64,000 bases of DNA, taken from NCBI RefSeq assembly GCF_022557175.1, contig NZ_CP092915.1, positions 7,068,001 through 7,132,000 on the forward strand, written 5' to 3'. The stretch is from Mycolicibacterium sp. YH-1 (GTDB taxonomy: Bacteria > Actinomycetota > Actinomycetes > Mycobacteriales > Mycobacteriaceae). Below are positions 51,222 through 59,689 of the stretch, piece after piece (positions within the stretch are counted from its first letter, which is position 1; each line of letters begins with the position of its first letter). The notes under the pieces are model-generated. The model did not search any database. It had not been told where the DNA came from and saw nothing but the letters and a program-made list of their open reading frames with translations. The position numbers and the translations under genes are program-made.

Positions 51222-51870
51222 CGGCGGCACTGGCGCGGCGCCGCCGCCACGGGGCGATCAGGCCGGGCCGGGCACGGTGCACCTGCGCGGCGACAAACGC
51301 CGTGATGACGGCCTTCGCGATATCTCCCGGCACGTAGATTCCGTTCGTCGACAACGCCGCCCACCAGGACAGGTCGGTGCGGATCATCAGACCCAGGGTG
51401 CCGAACGTGTAGATCACCACCATGCCGCCGACAACGTTGATCACGATCCCCCATCCGACCCGGTACCGCGGCATCATGAGCGCGCTCAGGGCGCCGATGA
51501 CCACCACAGCGGGCAGCCAGCCGACGAAGAACCCGGCCGTCGGGGAGGCCAGTGACACCAGCCCCGTGCGAGCGCCGGCCAGGATGGGCAGACCGGCGAT
51601 GGCCAGAACCGCGAACAGTCCGACGGCCAGAGCCCCCTTACGCGGGCCGAGGATCGATCCGGCCAGCATCACCCCGAGGGTCTGCACGGTAATCGGCACC
51701 CCGCTCGGGCCGATGGTGATGGTCCCCGGCAGGCCCAGTGCGGCGATGAGCGCGGCGAACACCGCTGCCTGCGTGAGATCGCCCGGTGTCACGGTGAACC
51801 GTCCGGGCGCGCCCCGTCCCCGCGACTGTCCGTCGTGCTCAGTCGGCGACGGGTCCGCCTTGCCATCCAT
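51214..51870 (-). CDS. bioY: Biotin ECF transporter S component BioY
   Basis: A 218-residue, six-helix membrane protein of the BioY family: LTQAAVFAALIAALGLPGTI, GVPITVQTLGVMLAGSILGP and KGALAVGLFAVLAIAGLPIL are diagnostic. It binds biotin in the membrane. First gene of bioYMN, with an apparent leaderless promoter. The ATG at 51870 is favoured by that promoter over a longer frame to 51897. Confidence 0.92.
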   Translation of the reverse strand: MDGKADPSPTEHDGQSRGRGAPGRFTVTPGDLTQAAVFAALIAALGLPGTITIGPSGVPITVQTLGVMLAGSILGPRKGALAVGLFAVLAIAGLPILAGARTGLVSLASPTAGFFVGWLPAVVVIGALSALMMPRYRVGWGIVINVVGGMVVIYTFGTLGLMIRTDLSWWAALSTNGIYVPGDIAKAVITAFVAAQVHRARPGLIAPWRRRRASAADG

Positions 51871-51877
51871 TCGGCGA

Positions 51878-51883
51878 ATTATC
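51878..51883 (-). promoter_or_regulatory. −10 element of bioY
   Basis: Minus-strand GATAAT ends 7 nt before the bioY ATG, placing the transcription start at or next to the A of ATG. A recognisable −35 is not seen. Confidence 0.4.
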
Positions 51884-51933
51884 GTCGCCCGTCGCATCGG
51901 GTGTGCCGGCCGGGGCGCGCTGCGACCGCGCAG

Positions 51934-52425
51934 TCAGGCGGTACGTCTCGCCAGGACCTGCTCACGCAGGATGTCGGCGTGCCCGGCGTGCTGCGCGAGT
52001 TCCCGCAGCACCTGCAGCGCAAGCGCCCAGACCGGTCGGTCTCCGCGACCGTCAACCATGGCGTCGAGCGCTAGCTCGGCCATCGTCGCGCGCGATGCCT
52101 CACACCGGCGGCGATGAGCTTCCTGGACGGAGGCGATGGTGTCTGACTTGGCGAGGGCGAAGGACCCACTGGGCGTGCTTGCAATACCGATCTCGGCGTA
52201 GGACCGGCCACTGATGGCCTGGTCGAACCACACGCCCTCGACGTAGGTCACGTGCTTGAGCAGACCGAGCAGCGTGGTCGCCGACGGCACCAGCCGCAGC
52301 CGGGCCTCGTCCTCACTCAACCCGTCGACGCATCCGTGCAGTGACGCTCGATACTCGTCAATCAACTCGTCGACGCGGCCGCGCAGGTCCGCTGTCCAGG
52401 CGGGTTCGGTGTCTGAGAACGGCAT
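51934..52425 (-). CDS. DinB-family (DUF664-like) protein
   Basis: A roughly 163-residue four-helix-bundle protein with three metal-ligand histidines: LLKHVTYVEGVWFDQ near residue 58, and VLRELAQHAGHADILREQ near the C-terminus. Likely a divalent-metal, possibly mycothiol-dependent, enzyme. The ATG at 52425 matches the domain start; an ATG at 52449 is possible. It lies 58 bp downstream of cluster 2 on the same strand. Confidence 0.82.
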   Translation of the reverse strand: MPFSDTEPAWTADLRGRVDELIDEYRASLHGCVDGLSEDEARLRLVPSATTLLGLLKHVTYVEGVWFDQAISGRSYAEIGIASTPSGSFALAKSDTIASVQEAHRRRCEASRATMAELALDAMVDGRGDRPVWALALQVLRELAQHAGHADILREQVLARRTA

Positions 52426-52483
52426 ACGGGCACCGTAGTCCGCCGACATGCCCGCGCACCGCCGCGGGGCGGGGTCGGTTCGC

Positions 52484-53347
52484 TCAGCGCGGCACGTCGG
52501 GCGGGGTGATCGAGCGCGGCGAGAGCCCCAGTGTTCGAACATGTTCGGCGATGGAGCCGAGGGTGGTGGTCCACACCTCGTCATGCTCGAGCACGTAGCG
52601 CATCAGGTCGTCGAGCTCGGCGGCGCGTGACGTCCGCCCGGTCAGGAACGGATGGTTGGTGAGCACCCAGCAGCCGCCGACCCGACGCAGACCGTCGAAC
52701 TCCAGTTGCCACAGCTCGCGCGCCTTGCGCGGGCTCTCGATCAGCCCGCTGCCGGAGATGTCGGGCAGGAAGCAGTACTGCTCCCAGTCGTCGAGCGCCC
52801 ACTGGATCGGGATCTCGACGAGCGACCGCTCGGCGCCCGGCGTGACCGCCAGCTCGTAGGGGTGGTCCGCGTCCATCAGGCTCGAGTCGTAGAGGAAGCC
52901 GCGGTCGGCCAGCAGGGCGGGTGTGCGCCACGACAGGTCCCACATCGGTGCCCGGTAGCCGGTGGGCCGCACCCCGGCGACATCGGCCAGCGCCGCCAGC
53001 CCCCGGTCGATGACGTCGATCTCCTGCTCGAGGGTCAGCGCGGTGGGCTGCTCGTGCAGATACCCGTGGTGGGCGATCTCGTGCCCAGCCGCGACGATGC
53101 TGCGGATCGCCTGCGGGTAGCGGTCGGCGGTGTGACCGGGCACGAAGAACGTCGACGCGATCTGGTGCCGCTCAAGGAGATCCAGGATGCGGGGAATGCC
53201 GACCAGCGGACCGTAGGCCTGGTGGCTCATCACGCTCATCCGGGCGCCGACGGCCTCGTTGTTCCACAGCACCGCCGACTCGGCGTCGACATCGAAGGTG
53301 AAGGCCGCCGCCGCGGACTTTCCGTCGGGCCACTGTATTTCACTCAT
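52484..53347 (-). CDS. NodB-fold C–N hydrolase, polysaccharide deacetylase family (cluster 2)
   Basis: This 287-residue paralogue of the enzyme at 32295–33176 keeps FTFDVDAES, SVMSHQAYGPLVGIPRILD, HEIAHHGYLHEQ, GYRAPMWDLSW and YDSSLMDADHPYELAV. It has no signal peptide. The last gene of cluster 2, overlapping the ureohydrolase by ATGA. Probably a cytoplasmic amide/imide hydrolase, not a cell-wall deacetylase. Confidence 0.88.
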   Translation of the reverse strand: MSEIQWPDGKSAAAAFTFDVDAESAVLWNNEAVGARMSVMSHQAYGPLVGIPRILDLLERHQIASTFFVPGHTADRYPQAIRSIVAAGHEIAHHGYLHEQPTALTLEQEIDVIDRGLAALADVAGVRPTGYRAPMWDLSWRTPALLADRGFLYDSSLMDADHPYELAVTPGAERSLVEIPIQWALDDWEQYCFLPDISGSGLIESPRKARELWQLEFDGLRRVGGCWVLTNHPFLTGRTSRAAELDDLMRYVLEHDEVWTTTLGSIAEHVRTLGLSPRSITPPDVPR

Positions 53348-54330
53348 GCCTTCACCATCATGCTGATCAGCTCATAGGCGAGGTTCGCCGCGGCGACAGC
53401 CGTCACCTCGGCCTGGTCGTAGGCCGGTGCGACCTCGACGACGTCAGCACCGACGATGTTCAGGTCACGCATCGCCCGCAGCACCGCGACCAACTCGCGG
53501 CTGGTCATACCGCCGATCTCGGGTGTTCCAGTCCCTGGCGCGAATGCCGGGTCCAGGACGTCGATGTCAATCGACACGTAAACCGGGTGCTCGCCGACTC
53601 TTTCGAGCACGCGCTCGATGACTCCGTCGACGCCGATGCGGTCGATATCGCGGCAGTGCACCACGGTGAATCCGAGTTCGGCGTCCTCGAGGAGATCGGC
53701 ACGGTCATACAGCGACCCGCGGATGCCGACGTGCGCGGAGCGGTCCTTGACCAACAGCCCCTGCTCGGAGGCGCGCCGGAATGGCGTGCCATGGGTGCAT
53801 GGTGCCCCGAAGTACGTGTCCCAGGTGTCGAGGTGAGCGTCGAAGTGCACCAACGCCACCGGCCCGTGCACCTGATTGATGGCCTGCAGGGCGGGCAGTG
53901 CGATGGTGTGATCACCGCCGAGCAGCACGAAGCGCTGTTCGGGGCGGGTGACCAGTCCCAGGATGCCGTCGCGGATCTGTTCGACCGCGGTGGTGATGTC
54001 GAACGGGTTGGCCGCGATGTCGCCGGCGTCGACGACCTGGGCAGAGGCGAACGGCGATACGTCGAGCGCGGGGTTGTACGGCTTCAGCAGCCGGGAGGCC
54101 TGACGGATCGCGGCCGGCCCGAAGCGTGCGCCCGGACGGTAGGTCACGCCGCTGTCGAAGGGCACCCCCACCACCGCGATGTCGTAGTCGCCGACCTCGT
54201 GGCGCTGCGGTAGCCGCGCGAAGGTCCCGAAGCCCGCGTAGCGCGGGACTGCCTGCGCGTCGACCTGGCCCAGCACTCCTGCCGCCGACTCCACATACGG
54301 TTGGCTGTACACGTTCTTTCCCTCCGTCAT
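53344..54330 (-). CDS. Agmatinase/guanidinobutyrase-family ureohydrolase (cluster 2)
   Basis: A 328-residue binuclear manganese ureohydrolase with GGDHT, VHFDAHLDTWD, CTHGTPF and SIDIDVLDPAFAPGTGTPE intact, and YAGFGTFARLP at the N-terminus. It should release urea from a guanidino acid or amine. The ATG at 54330 overlaps the SDR stop by 4 bp. Paralogue of 33173–34135; GGDHT versus GGDHS and changes around FYGAD/YFGAP near the active site suggest a somewhat different substrate. Confidence 0.92.
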   Translation of the reverse strand: MTEGKNVYSQPYVESAAGVLGQVDAQAVPRYAGFGTFARLPQRHEVGDYDIAVVGVPFDSGVTYRPGARFGPAAIRQASRLLKPYNPALDVSPFASAQVVDAGDIAANPFDITTAVEQIRDGILGLVTRPEQRFVLLGGDHTIALPALQAINQVHGPVALVHFDAHLDTWDTYFGAPCTHGTPFRRASEQGLLVKDRSAHVGIRGSLYDRADLLEDAELGFTVVHCRDIDRIGVDGVIERVLERVGEHPVYVSIDIDVLDPAFAPGTGTPEIGGMTSRELVAVLRAMRDLNIVGADVVEVAPAYDQAEVTAVAAANLAYELISMMVKA

Positions 54331-55091
54331 GCTCTCGACCGTGTCGAGCCGCCATTGCACGAGATGACCTGACCGACAACCGACTCCAGATCGAAGTCGG
54401 ACAATAGCTCGACCGCAGCGGCCACCTCGTCGGGAGACCCGATGCGGCCCAGCGGGATCGAGGACGCGTACCGCTGGTGCATCGCGGCCAGTTCGATACC
54501 CGCGGCATCGGCGTCCACCTGCAACTGCGGGGTGTCGGTGACTCCCGGCGCGACGGCGTTGACGGTGATGTGCTCGGAGGCCAGTTCGCGGCCCAGTGTC
54601 TTGACCAACGAGATCAGGCCCGACTTCGCGGCCGAGTAGGCCGTCGCCTCAGGCCATCCGATGACACCCCACTCGCTGGTGATCACCACGATGCGCCCGG
54701 CGCCCGCGGCGCGCATGTGCGGAAGGACAGCCTGCACCAGGAAGAACGTGCCACCCAGGTTGGTGTCGACCACCTTCCACCAGTCGGTGTCGTCGTGGTC
54801 GGCCAGCGGTGCCATGGTCATGTAGGCGTGGTTGGCCACCAGAATGTCGAGGCGGCCGCCCACCCGCGCGACGTCATCGGCGATGCGCCGGCACTCACCC
54901 GCGTCGGACACATCACCCGGCGCGGTGAGGCCGCCGATCTCGTCGGCCAGCGCCTGCAGTTGCGCGCTGTCGCGGATGTCGTTGACGGCCACCGTGGCCC
55001 CGGCAGCGGCCAGTCGCCTGGCATGGGCGGCGCCCATACCCTGCGCGGCGCCGGTGACCAGGGCGACCCTCCCCTTCAGATTGGTGCTCAT
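54327..55091 (-). CDS. SDR-family oxidoreductase (cluster 2, first type)
   Basis: This 254-residue dehydrogenase has a full active site: TGAAQGMG cofactor motif, VANHAYMT, SEWGVIGWPEATAYSAAKSG (Ser-Tyr-Lys) and VAPGVTDTPQL. It occupies the same operon position as the pseudoenzyme-like SDR of cluster 1 (34148–34867) and shows what that protein probably looked like before losing its Tyr/Lys. Confidence 0.9.
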   Translation of the reverse strand: MSTNLKGRVALVTGAAQGMGAAHARRLAAAGATVAVNDIRDSAQLQALADEIGGLTAPGDVSDAGECRRIADDVARVGGRLDILVANHAYMTMAPLADHDDTDWWKVVDTNLGGTFFLVQAVLPHMRAAGAGRIVVITSEWGVIGWPEATAYSAAKSGLISLVKTLGRELASEHITVNAVAPGVTDTPQLQVDADAAGIELAAMHQRYASSIPLGRIGSPDEVAAAVELLSDFDLESVVGQVISCNGGSTRSRA

Positions 55092-55786
55092 ATGACGGCT
55101 CCGGAGTTGACGTTGACGACCTCGCCGACGCTGAATGTCGCATCGCACAACAGGTATTCGACGCAGCGTGCGACCTCATGCGGGGTCGCCAGCCGCCGTA
55201 GTGGCAGCGTCGAGAGGTATTCGGTTGCGCGCCAGGGCGAGTCGGACGCCAGGAGCGGCGTGTCGGTTGGCCCCGGTGCCACGCAGTTGACCCGCACACC
55301 TTGCCCGGCGACCTCAGCGCCGAGGCTTCTGACCATTCCCAGAATCGCACCCTTCGCCGCCGCGTAGTGCGCGTCGCCGTCACCACCGCCGACGGCCAGT
55401 TCGCTGGCCACCGCGACGAGCGCCCCACGCCGGTCGATGAGGTCGGGCAGCGTCGCCCGCGCCACGTTCACCAGGCCACCCAGATGAACGCGCAGCATCC
55501 GGCGCCACGCGTCGGCGCTGATATCGGTGACCGGCGCCATCTCGTAGTAGCCCGCCGATGTCACGACGGCGCTGATGGGCCCGAGCCTCTCGCGGACCTG
55601 CGCCACCGCGGCGCTGACCGCTGTGGCATCCGAGACATCGACGGCCACAGTGTGTTCCGCGGTATCCGAAGACCCGGCGAGGTCGAGGCAGCCGACGGCG
55701 AACCCGCGTCCGGCCAGCGCGTTGACGACGGCCGCACCGATACCGCTTGCGCCACCGGTCACCAGGGCTACGGGTTGTTCACTCAT
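55088..55786 (-). CDS. SDR-family oxidoreductase (cluster 2, second type)
   Basis: A 232-residue dehydrogenase with TGGASGIG, SELAVGGGDGDAHYAAAKGA (Ser and Tyr-x3-Lys) and the C-terminal SVGEVVNVNSGAVI, orthologous in position and sequence to 34870–35571. The ATG at 55786 overlaps the permease stop by 8 bp and the next SDR starts in an ATGA overlap. Confidence 0.9.
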   Translation of the reverse strand: MSEQPVALVTGGASGIGAAVVNALAGRGFAVGCLDLAGSSDTAEHTVAVDVSDATAVSAAVAQVRERLGPISAVVTSAGYYEMAPVTDISADAWRRMLRVHLGGLVNVARATLPDLIDRRGALVAVASELAVGGGDGDAHYAAAKGAILGMVRSLGAEVAGQGVRVNCVAPGPTDTPLLASDSPWRATEYLSTLPLRRLATPHEVARCVEYLLCDATFSVGEVVNVNSGAVI

Positions 55787-57260
55787 TGGCCAGCGCCCGA
55801 TCGTCGGCCTGTTCGTCCTGGGCTTCGATGTCGTCGACCACGGAGGTACCCGTGATCCGCGACCGAACACTCGCCAGCAGCAGCGCGCCGATCACACCCA
55901 GCACCGCAACGCCGATCCAGACCGACCAGTCCAGGTAGCGCTGCTCGAAAGCCGCGCGCGGCCAAGCGATGTTGAGGAACTGCAGCGCCGCCCACACCAC
56001 GGCCACGAGAGCCACCGGGAGCGTCGCGCGGCCCAGCGAGAACTTCGCGGGGGTCCAGGCGCCGCGGAGCAGCGCCACGAGGAACCCGATCAGCGGGAAC
56101 AGGAAGGCCAGGTAGAAGCCGCCTGCGGTGAAGTTGACCATCAGCGAGTAGATATCGCCGGCGACGATGCTGAGCAGGAACAGGCCGCTGCCGACCACCG
56201 TGGTGATCAGGATCGCCACCGTGGGGATGCGGGCCTTGCCGCGCAGCCGGACCAGCGTTGCCGATGCGGGCAGTGCGCCGTCGCGGGCGTAGGCCCAGAT
56301 GACGCGTGATGCCGAGGTCTGCAGGGCCAGGAAGCTGGCCAGGAAGCCGATCACGAACAGCACTTCAACGGGTTTCGCGACGCCGTGGCCCAGCGCGGTG
56401 GTGAGGGTGTCGTACACCGGATCGGATACCGCGCCCTCGGCCACTGCGCCCAGATCCGGGATCGCCAGGATGATCGCCAGGCTGGAGTAGGCCACCACCA
56501 GGGCGATGAACGCCAGCGAGAACAGCACCGCCTTGGGCAGGTCGCGGCGCGGCTCGTGCACTTCCTCGGCGATGGAGCCGGCACTCTCGAAGCCGACGAA
56601 CGACCAGCCGATGAAGGCGACCGCCAGCATGAACGGACCGGTCAGATACGCCAGGGTGTCCATGTCCGGGCCACCGCCGGTGAACAGCACCGAGAGCGAG
56701 TTCTGCCGGTGGAACAGCAGCAGCCAGGTGCCCAGCACGAACGACCCGATCACCTCGGCGATGATGCTGCCGACCATGAAGATCTTCAGCGCCCGTCGGC
56801 CGACCAGGTTGACCCCGGTACCGGCCAGCAGGATGACCAACGCGATCATCGCGAGCGTGCCACCCGACGGCGTCTCCATCCCGAAGATGTTGGCGATGAA
56901 GCCCGCCGCGCCGAGCGCCACGGTGGCCATCGCGATCACCAGCGTCCACATGTAGACCCAGCCGGCGAACCACCCGTAGGTCGTGCCGAGTAGTCGGCGT
57001 GACCACTGGTAGATCGAACCCTCCAGCGGCCAGCGCGACACCAGGGTGGCGAACACCAGCGCAACCAGGAGCTGGCCGCCGAAAACCAACAGGAAGCCCC
57101 ACCAGAAGCTGGGCCCCGCTGCCGAGAGTGCCAGACCGAAGATGCCGTAAAGGGCAACGATCGGCGAGATGAAGGCGAACGCAAATGCGAACGCCGACCA
57201 CAACGAGAACTCGCGGCGCAGCTGCTGAGACTGCTCCCCGGTACTGACAGATGACGACAT
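55779..57260 (-). CDS. APC-superfamily amino acid/amine permease (cluster 2)
   Basis: A 493-residue, 12-helix permease with REFSLWSAFAFAFAFISPIV, EGSIYQWSRRLLG and GFESAGSIAEEVHEPRRDLP, very like the permease of cluster 1. First gene of the minus-strand operon, divergent from the PucR gene with 168 bp between starts, where the regulator should bind. It probably imports the same class of nitrogenous substrate. Confidence 0.92.
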   Translation of the reverse strand: MSSSVSTGEQSQQLRREFSLWSAFAFAFAFISPIVALYGIFGLALSAAGPSFWWGFLLVFGGQLLVALVFATLVSRWPLEGSIYQWSRRLLGTTYGWFAGWVYMWTLVIAMATVALGAAGFIANIFGMETPSGGTLAMIALVILLAGTGVNLVGRRALKIFMVGSIIAEVIGSFVLGTWLLLFHRQNSLSVLFTGGGPDMDTLAYLTGPFMLAVAFIGWSFVGFESAGSIAEEVHEPRRDLPKAVLFSLAFIALVVAYSSLAIILAIPDLGAVAEGAVSDPVYDTLTTALGHGVAKPVEVLFVIGFLASFLALQTSASRVIWAYARDGALPASATLVRLRGKARIPTVAILITTVVGSGLFLLSIVAGDIYSLMVNFTAGGFYLAFLFPLIGFLVALLRGAWTPAKFSLGRATLPVALVAVVWAALQFLNIAWPRAAFEQRYLDWSVWIGVAVLGVIGALLLASVRSRITGTSVVDDIEAQDEQADDRALANE

Positions 57261-57428
57261 GTGCTGCTCCCTACTCGGTGCGCTACTGGCAGGAACTATC
57301 ACGCCAGCTCAGCGCATGCGCCAGCGGTTGAGCCGAACACGCAGAGATCCCACCGCGCCGAGGCCTGGCATTGGACGATCGCACAATGCTTTGGCCCGCG
57401 GATGTGACGGCGGCGTTACGCTCGTCCA

Positions 57429-58847
57429 ATGACTCCGCCGCCACCCGGCGCCCCCGCGGAGCCCGCAGCGGCCGAACGCCCTGACACGGGCGCTCCCACC
57501 CTGCGCGACGTGCTCGACGCTCCGGGGTTGGGGCTCGTCGCCTCCGAGGGAACGCAGAAGAACCTCGACCGGGCGATCAACTGGGCGCACATCACCGAGA
57601 TGCGGGACCCCTCGCGGTACCTGCGTGGAGGCGAGTTGGTCTGCACTGTCGGCATCACGCTGCAGACACCGCAGGACTGCCAGACGTTCGCCGACGCACT
57701 GACGAAGGCGAATGCGGCAGGCCTGTGCTTCGGGATTGGCGACGGTCACGACGCGGTGCCGGCGGCCCTGCTTGCCGCGTGCCGGCGTCACGACCTACCG
57801 GTACTGATCGCGGCGCCCAGCGTGCCGTTCAGCAAGATCAGTCGTTTCGTCGCCGAGTACGAACTCGGCGCGGAGATCGCCGTGGCGCGGGCGACGAACG
57901 CGCTGGTGCCGGAGCTGCTCTCATCTCTGCGGCGGCATGCGTCTGCTCGTGAGCTGCTGGATACCGCCGGCCAGATCCTGGAGTGTTACTTCCTCTTGGA
58001 GCCACACGGCACGGTGGACACGTTGGAGCACGAGACACCGGTGGTCGCGGTCGACGTGCCGGGTCTGGGCACCCTGGGGTGGGTAGGCGGTGGCGACGAA
58101 CCGGAGCCGGCACTGCTCGACCTGATCGCGCGGTTCGTGCGCGCGACCCAGGTTCAGCAGGACGTCGAGGCAGCCCTGGCCCGCGAGCGCGTCGGTCAGC
58201 TGCTGTCCCTGGTCGAGCGGCGGATGCTGCTGCCCGACGCCCTGGGTCAGCTGCTGGAGTGGCCCGGATTCGCGGCGGGAGCGCTCACGTGCTCGGCGTG
58301 GCCGGCCGGCGCCGGAGCCCTGCTGTCGATGGCGATGCCCGAGGCATTGGTCGGCGATGCGCCCGACCTGTGCCTGATGCTGACCTCGGAGACGCTCGAG
58401 ATGGCCGAGGACCTGTCCCTGCCGTCCGGGCACTCGGCGCTGGTGCCGCTGACGGAGATCGGTTCGGCCATCGGTCAGGCACGCATCGCGCTGGATCTGG
58501 CCCAGCGCCGCGGCCGCCGCGTCGGACCCGATCAGTTGAGCACTCTCGATAGCCTCCTCGAGCAGCTCCCCCTCGCCCAGCTCGCCCCCTTCAGACAGCA
58601 GCTGATCGCGCCGCTGGCGGAGATGGACCGTCAACGTGGCACTCAGCACGTGCGCACACTGCGAGCGTTCCTCACCGCGAACGGATCGTTGAGCGAGACG
58701 GCGCGGGATCTGTACCTGCACACCAACACGGTGCGACACCGGTTGGCGCGAATTCTCGAACTCACCGGACGAGATCCGTTGAGCCATAACGATCAGGCCG
58801 CGTTCTCCATAGGGCTGCATGCGATGGACCGCGAGGCACCCGCCTAG
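57429..58847 (+). CDS. PucR-family transcriptional regulator, catabolic cluster 2
   Basis: This 472-residue regulator has a PucR ligand domain (TLRDVLDAPGLGLVASEGTQ, then WAHITEMRDPSRYLRGGELV), a central dimerisation region and a C-terminal HTH (LRAFLTANGSLSETARDLYL then HTNTVRHRLARILELTGRDP). It is divergent from the cluster 2 permease, unlike the PucR of cluster 1, which lies downstream in its operon. Expected to sense a pathway compound and activate the operon. Confidence 0.9.
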   Translation: MTPPPPGAPAEPAAAERPDTGAPTLRDVLDAPGLGLVASEGTQKNLDRAINWAHITEMRDPSRYLRGGELVCTVGITLQTPQDCQTFADALTKANAAGLCFGIGDGHDAVPAALLAACRRHDLPVLIAAPSVPFSKISRFVAEYELGAEIAVARATNALVPELLSSLRRHASARELLDTAGQILECYFLLEPHGTVDTLEHETPVVAVDVPGLGTLGWVGGGDEPEPALLDLIARFVRATQVQQDVEAALARERVGQLLSLVERRMLLPDALGQLLEWPGFAAGALTCSAWPAGAGALLSMAMPEALVGDAPDLCLMLTSETLEMAEDLSLPSGHSALVPLTEIGSAIGQARIALDLAQRRGRRVGPDQLSTLDSLLEQLPLAQLAPFRQQLIAPLAEMDRQRGTQHVRTLRAFLTANGSLSETARDLYLHTNTVRHRLARILELTGRDPLSHNDQAAFSIGLHAMDREAPA

Positions 58848-58874
58848 GCCTGAACCGACCGCGCCGCTGGTCGC

Positions 58875-59546
58875 TCAACCACCCTGCGGGACAAGGGTGA
58901 ACGAGGCCGAACCGGTCACGGCGCCGCCACCGTCTGGAGGTGACACGGTGATGGTGACGGTGTACTGGCCGGGGTCGTATACGTCGGGACGACTATTGGG
59001 GCTACCCGAACACTCGCTGCTTCGATCCGATTGCGGGAAGTGCGGTGCTGGACCGTCGATCTGGACGCTGACGGCGCAATCGTCGGAGTTCACCTTCCCG
59101 CCGGGACCCTGAGAAGCCCAGTCGAAGGTCATCCGTGGCGGATTGACGCTCGAGGGGTACGAGGGGAGTTCCCAGGTGTTCGGCCCGACCTTCGTGAGAA
59201 TGCCATTGCCCGCGCGGGGAACAACTGCCACTGATTGGATCGCCGGTTGTGCCGCGTCGATGACCTCAGTGGGATTGGGATCGTGCGTTGCACCGTTGTT
59301 CGACGGGGATTCTCCGGTGACACCGGGAGAGTTTCCGGCGAGAGTTGGGCTATCGGACCACGGATCGGGGTCCTGCCTATCGACGGTCGGAGGTGCCACC
59401 GTCACGGTCGTGGGCCCGTCCGGCCCGTCAGGAGGCCGTGAGTCGTCGGGCCGTAAGGCGACGACGATCGCCACGACGACCCCGACCACAGCCGCTATCG
59501 CTCCAACCGCCTCCCATGGCGATCGCTGACGTCCCTGTTCGACCAC
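58875..59546 (-). CDS. Membrane-anchored hypothetical protein
   Basis: The family is not recognised. From the GTG at 59546 (GGGAGGG ribosome-binding site) the 223-residue product has a transmembrane helix at about 12–32, a Pro/Thr/Asp-rich spacer, and a C-terminal domain of about 120 residues. That domain has two cysteines (DDCAVSVQ, SSECSGS) and β-strand pattern ending QYTVTITVSPPDGG and GSASFTLVPQGG, like an immunoglobulin-like extracellular fold. Confidence 0.65.
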   Translation of the reverse strand: MVEQGRQRSPWEAVGAIAAVVGVVVAIVVALRPDDSRPPDGPDGPTTVTVAPPTVDRQDPDPWSDSPTLAGNSPGVTGESPSNNGATHDPNPTEVIDAAQPAIQSVAVVPRAGNGILTKVGPNTWELPSYPSSVNPPRMTFDWASQGPGGKVNSDDCAVSVQIDGPAPHFPQSDRSSECSGSPNSRPDVYDPGQYTVTITVSPPDGGGAVTGSASFTLVPQGG

Positions 59547-59642
59547 GCGTTCCCCACCCTCCCGCAGAGTTCGCAAGATTCTGACACACAGCTGGCGACG
59601 CTGGACTGCAAGGCGACCACACGTCGCTTCGTTCGAACGAGG

Positions 59643-59672
59643 GACGGCCCCCTCGTTGCCGAGGGGGCCGTC
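59643..59672 (-). terminator. Strong terminator hairpin of the GjpA-like gene
   Basis: A perfect 13-bp stem (GACGGCCCCCTCG and its complement) with a TTGC loop starts 17 nt beyond the stop codon of the GjpA-like gene. There is no long U-tract, as usual in mycobacteria. It also separates the convergently placed upstream region of the next minus-strand gene. Confidence 0.75.
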
Positions 59673-59689
59673 ACTTCACTCAGTCCTGC

